From assembly GCA_913055195.1 (NCBI GenBank), contig CAJXJU010000043.1, positions 1 to 8,308 of the forward strand: a stretch of DNA of 8,308 nt, given 5' to 3'. Source of the DNA: an uncultured Desulfohalobiaceae bacterium. GTDB lineage: Bacteria > Desulfobacterota > Desulfovibrionia > Desulfovibrionales > Desulfonatronovibrionaceae. A model generated the notes under the pieces. It saw nothing but the letters and a program-made list of their open reading frames with translations, searched no databases and was not told the origin of the DNA. Shown piece after piece: positions 6,457 through 8,308 of this stretch; position 1 is the first letter of the stretch; every line of letters starts with the position of its first letter. The translations under genes were made by a program, and so were the position numbers.

Positions 6457-7398
6457 CTTTTTACTCAAATATCCACAATAAAAACTTTGCGCGTCCAGCG
6501 CTTTGCTATTTTCTGGTTTTACTTCTGGAGTATAATAGATTTTATCCGCACAGGCTATGGCGATTAGATTATCCTCCACGCCTAAAATGGTACCAGGGGC
6601 AACCTTTTCTGTCAGATCAGGGCCAACCTTACCGGGATAGATATGAAGCCTTATTTCTTTCTGATCCGGTCGGACCCAGTCAAAATAAGCTCCAGGCCAG
6701 GGATAAAGCGCTCTTATCTGATTGTGTACCTGCAAGCAAGGCCGGTTCCAATCAATAAGCCCTTCTTCCTTCTTTAATTTTGGCGCATAAGTAGCCAGCT
6801 CTTCTGGCTGCGGGATCGGCACCAGCTTGTTTTGTACCATCTTATCAAGTGCCTCAACAAGTAGTCTGCCACCTAAATGGGCCAGGTCATCGTGCAGGGT
6901 AGCAGCAGTATCGTCAATACCAATGGCCATGGCCCGTTGCAAAAGAATAGGGCCGGTATCCATCCCTTCATCCATGAGCATAATAGTAATCCCTGTTGCT
7001 GGCTCTCCTGCCATAATGGCGCGCTGGATAGGCGCTGCCCCGCGATATTTTGGCAAAAGCGAGGCATGGACGTTGATAGGCGCAACTTTAGCCGTAGCTA
7101 AAACCTTTCCCGGCAAAATAAGCCCATAAGCAGCCACAAGCAAAAAATCCGGCTTTAGAGCTGCCAGAACCTGGATGTCTTGCTCCTGTTTAAAATTTTT
7201 GGGCTGATAAACATCAAGTCCCTTTTGCACGGCCAATTCCTTCACTGGTGAAGGCTTAAGCTTCTGGCCCCGGCCAGAAGGGCGGTCAGGCTGGGTATAG
7301 ACTGCAACGACCTCTCCACCAGGCCAATCAAGAACATAATTTAAAATAATGGCCGCAAACTCAGGCGTGCCCATGAAGACTAAGCGTTTTTTTTTCAT
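6442..7398 (-). CDS. fmt: Methionyl-tRNA formyltransferase
   Basis: This 318-residue cytoplasmic enzyme has normal length. It transfers a formyl group from 10-formyltetrahydrofolate to Met-tRNA for translation initiation. Visible motifs are FMGTPEFA (8-15), PDRPSGRGQKLKPSPVK (38-54), the active-site block NVHASLLPKYRGAAPIQ (109-125, with Asn109 and His111 matching E. coli Asn106 and His108), and DEGMDTGPIL with Asp147 matching the catalytic Asp144. The C-terminal tRNA-binding domain follows, with KKEEGLIDWN and LYPWPGAYF. The ATG at 7398 has CTGGAG 6 nt upstream. In many bacteria fmt follows def directly; here a hicBA pair separates them. The last codons lie in a G/T-rich repetitive stretch that continues into the spacer before livH. 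Confidence 0.97.
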   Translation of the reverse strand: MKKKRLVFMGTPEFAAIILNYVLDWPGGEVVAVYTQPDRPSGRGQKLKPSPVKELAVQKGLDVYQPKNFKQEQDIQVLAALKPDFLLVAAYGLILPGKVLATAKVAPINVHASLLPKYRGAAPIQRAIMAGEPATGITIMLMDEGMDTGPILLQRAMAIGIDDTAATLHDDLAHLGGRLLVEALDKMVQNKLVPIPQPEELATYAPKLKKEEGLIDWNRPCLQVHNQIRALYPWPGAYFDWVRPDQKEIRLHIYPGKVGPDLTEKVAPGTILGVEDNLIAIACADKIYYTPEVKPENSKALDAQSFYCGYLSKKCVSG

Positions 7399-7478
7399 TG
7401 ATTACTCCAGATTATGCCCATCTATTGAGCTCAAAAACCTAACTTTCGAAATTGGTAACACATTTCGCATTTGTTGCG

Positions 7479-7691
7479 TTATAATAGGTTACGAAATTCA
7501 TCATTAGTCAGGCCAGCGTCTCGAACAATGTTTCCCATTGTGATTGCATTAATTGGATTATGACGGGGAATCGTTAAAATGCGGCTTCCATTTGTCATCA
7601 CAATATGTTTGCCTTGACGAAGAATCCAAAAACCCGCTTTCTCCAATGCGCGAACTGCACTTAAATGATTTATTCCCGGCAGCCTGGGCAT
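7479..7691 (-). CDS. hicA: HicA-type mRNA interferase toxin
   Basis: This 70-residue protein has typical HicA length. HicA toxins have a double-stranded-RNA-binding-like fold and cut mRNA independently of the ribosome, using one histidine. The sequence fits: an N-terminal helix SAVRALEKAGFWILRQ, then GKHIVM with the catalytic His at residue 29, then LTIPRHNPI and a C-terminal helix before LTNDEFRNLL. The key residue is present and the frame is intact, so it is probably an active toxin. It starts 2 nt after the hicB stop, with no strong Shine-Dalgarno sequence of its own, so its expression is likely coupled to the antitoxin. The pair sits between def and fmt. The hicB-first order matches many HicAB loci where antitoxin is made ahead of toxin. 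Confidence 0.92.
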   Translation of the reverse strand: MPRLPGINHLSAVRALEKAGFWILRQGKHIVMTNGSRILTIPRHNPINAITMGNIVRDAGLTNDEFRNLL

Positions 7692-7693
7692 AA

Positions 7694-7894
7694 CTAGGCC
7701 ACTTTAATCTCTACCTCACGAATTGTTTTCTCCCGTACAAGCTCCTCCACTGCCTGCAGATACTCAGTAATAGCATAAGCGATATTTTCCAGGGCTTCTT
7801 CTTCGGTAGCCCCCTGAGAATGACAACCTGGTAAGCCAGGCACTGATACGGCAAAGCCTTCGTCAGAGGGCTCCAGAACTACTTTATATTTCAT
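7694..7894 (-). CDS. hicB: HicB-family antitoxin, short form without DNA-binding domain
   Basis: This 66-residue protein reads MKYKVVLEPSDEGFAVSVPG then LPGCHSQGATEEEALENI, the degraded-RNase-H-like fold of HicB antitoxins. The core motif VPGLPGCHSQGATEEEAL is complete. It should bind and block HicA, encoded 2 nt downstream. The ATG at 7894 has a strong AGGAGG 6 nt upstream, whereas hicA has none, which would favour antitoxin excess. The protein ends shortly after the domain (VEIKVA) and lacks the C-terminal helix-turn-helix or ribbon-helix-helix that longer HicB proteins use for autorepression. Transcriptional control by the complex is therefore not expected from this protein alone. Both genes are intact and follow def by 75 nt. 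Confidence 0.92.
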   Translation of the reverse strand: MKYKVVLEPSDEGFAVSVPGLPGCHSQGATEEEALENIAYAITEYLQAVEELVREKTIREVEIKVA

Positions 7895-7969
7895 TCTATC
7901 CTCCTAAAATCGGTGTATGACGAAACGAAACCTGACAATTAAATAATCAAACTATTAAAACAAAAGCCT

Positions 7970-8308
7970 TTATTTTTTACTTCTTTTTCGCAACCATTTT
8001 TTTAACCTTTTTTCGTATAAATTCCGCTTTAGCCTGCTGATACGATCAATAAACAAAATACCATCAAGATGATCTACTTCATGTTGCAAACATACTGCAA
8101 ACAAATCTTCGGCTTCAAGCTCTACTTTATTTCCTTCAAGGTCCAGGGCCCTGAACTTGATTTTAGCTGCCCTCTTTACCTTGGCCCGATAGCCTATAAC
8201 GCTCAAGCAGCCTTCCTCTGTCTCTATTTCACCTTCTGCAGCTACAATTTCAGGATTTACAAATACATGCAAATCTTCTCTTTTTTCCGGCCCGCTCAGA
8301 TCTACAGT
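7970..8308 (-). CDS. def: Peptide deformylase, C-terminal part
   Basis: The frame is open to the window edge, giving 112 C-terminal residues. It begins TVDLSGPEKREDLHVFVNPE, so a TTG at 8272 is internal and not the start. Roughly the first 55 residues, including the GxGxAAxQ motif, lie outside. The other two catalytic motifs are present: EGCLS (metal-binding Cys at visible residue 34) and QHEVDHLDGILFIDRIS (two metal-binding His and the catalytic Glu in HEVDH, residues 76-80). The enzyme removes the formyl group from the N-terminal Met of new proteins at the ribosome, using Fe2+ or another divalent metal. The C-terminus is unusually basic (LYEKRLKKWLRKRSKK), and may help ribosome docking as the E. 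coli C-terminal helix does. It leads the run of genes that includes fmt. Confidence 0.96.
   Translation of the reverse strand, partial: TVDLSGPEKREDLHVFVNPEIVAAEGEIETEEGCLSVIGYRAKVKRAAKIKFRALDLEGNKVELEAEDLFAVCLQHEVDHLDGILFIDRISRLKRNLYEKRLKKWLRKRSKK

Noticed and set aside
7895..7969. A dedicated sigma-70 promoter for hicBA in the A+T-rich spacer
   Set aside because: Only loose matches (for example TTGTTT with 17-nt spacing to AATTGT) were found, which are expected by chance in such sequence.
7970..8272. A complete 100-residue protein starting at TTG 8272
   Set aside because: The frame is open upstream to the window edge and the residues match peptide deformylase, so this is the 3' part of a longer gene.

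Overview
The window suggests a moderately A+T-rich, probably anaerobic bacterium. The best guess is a sulfate reducer of the Desulfovibrio type (Desulfobacterota), from the def/fmt neighbourhood and a LivHMGF transporter beside an anaerobic-type phenylacetate-CoA ligase. This is inference from gene content; no rRNA or other phylogenetic marker is present. Every gene I can support lies on the minus strand, so transcription runs from position 8308 towards 1. No gene-free stretch exceeds 300 bases.

Read in the direction of transcription: the 3' part of def (peptide deformylase, 8308-7970); a hicB-hicA toxin-antitoxin pair (7894-7479); fmt (methionyl-tRNA formyltransferase, 7398-6442); livH and livM (permeases, 6418-4594); a frameshifted YefM/Phd-type antitoxin (4537-4333); livG (4324-3548); a 9-bp minisatellite plus a 14-bp tandem repeat (3561-3418); livF (3411-2662); a GGDEF diguanylate cyclase overlapping livF by 8 nt (2669-1614); a PaaK-like phenylacetate-CoA ligase (1552-254); a strong 12-bp hairpin (222-194); and the first 59 codons of a P-loop ATPase of the archaeal ATPase_2 type (178-1).

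Functionally there are two conserved cores. def and fmt handle formyl-methionine: Fmt formylates initiator tRNA and Def removes the formyl group after translation. LivHMGF is the membrane and ATPase part of a branched-chain or hydrophobic amino-acid ABC importer, and PaaK activates arylacetates to CoA thioesters. Together these fit uptake and use of amino acids or aromatic acids. The periplasmic binding protein (LivK) is not in the window.

The most distinctive feature is the state of the junctions. Almost every junction between core genes carries something extra: a toxin-antitoxin pair, a broken antitoxin, short tandem repeats that supply the livG stop codon, a translationally coupled diguanylate cyclase of lower G+C, and a perfect inverted repeat. 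Only the livH-livM junction is tight. I found no CRISPR array, tRNA, rRNA, transposase or clearly new defence system.
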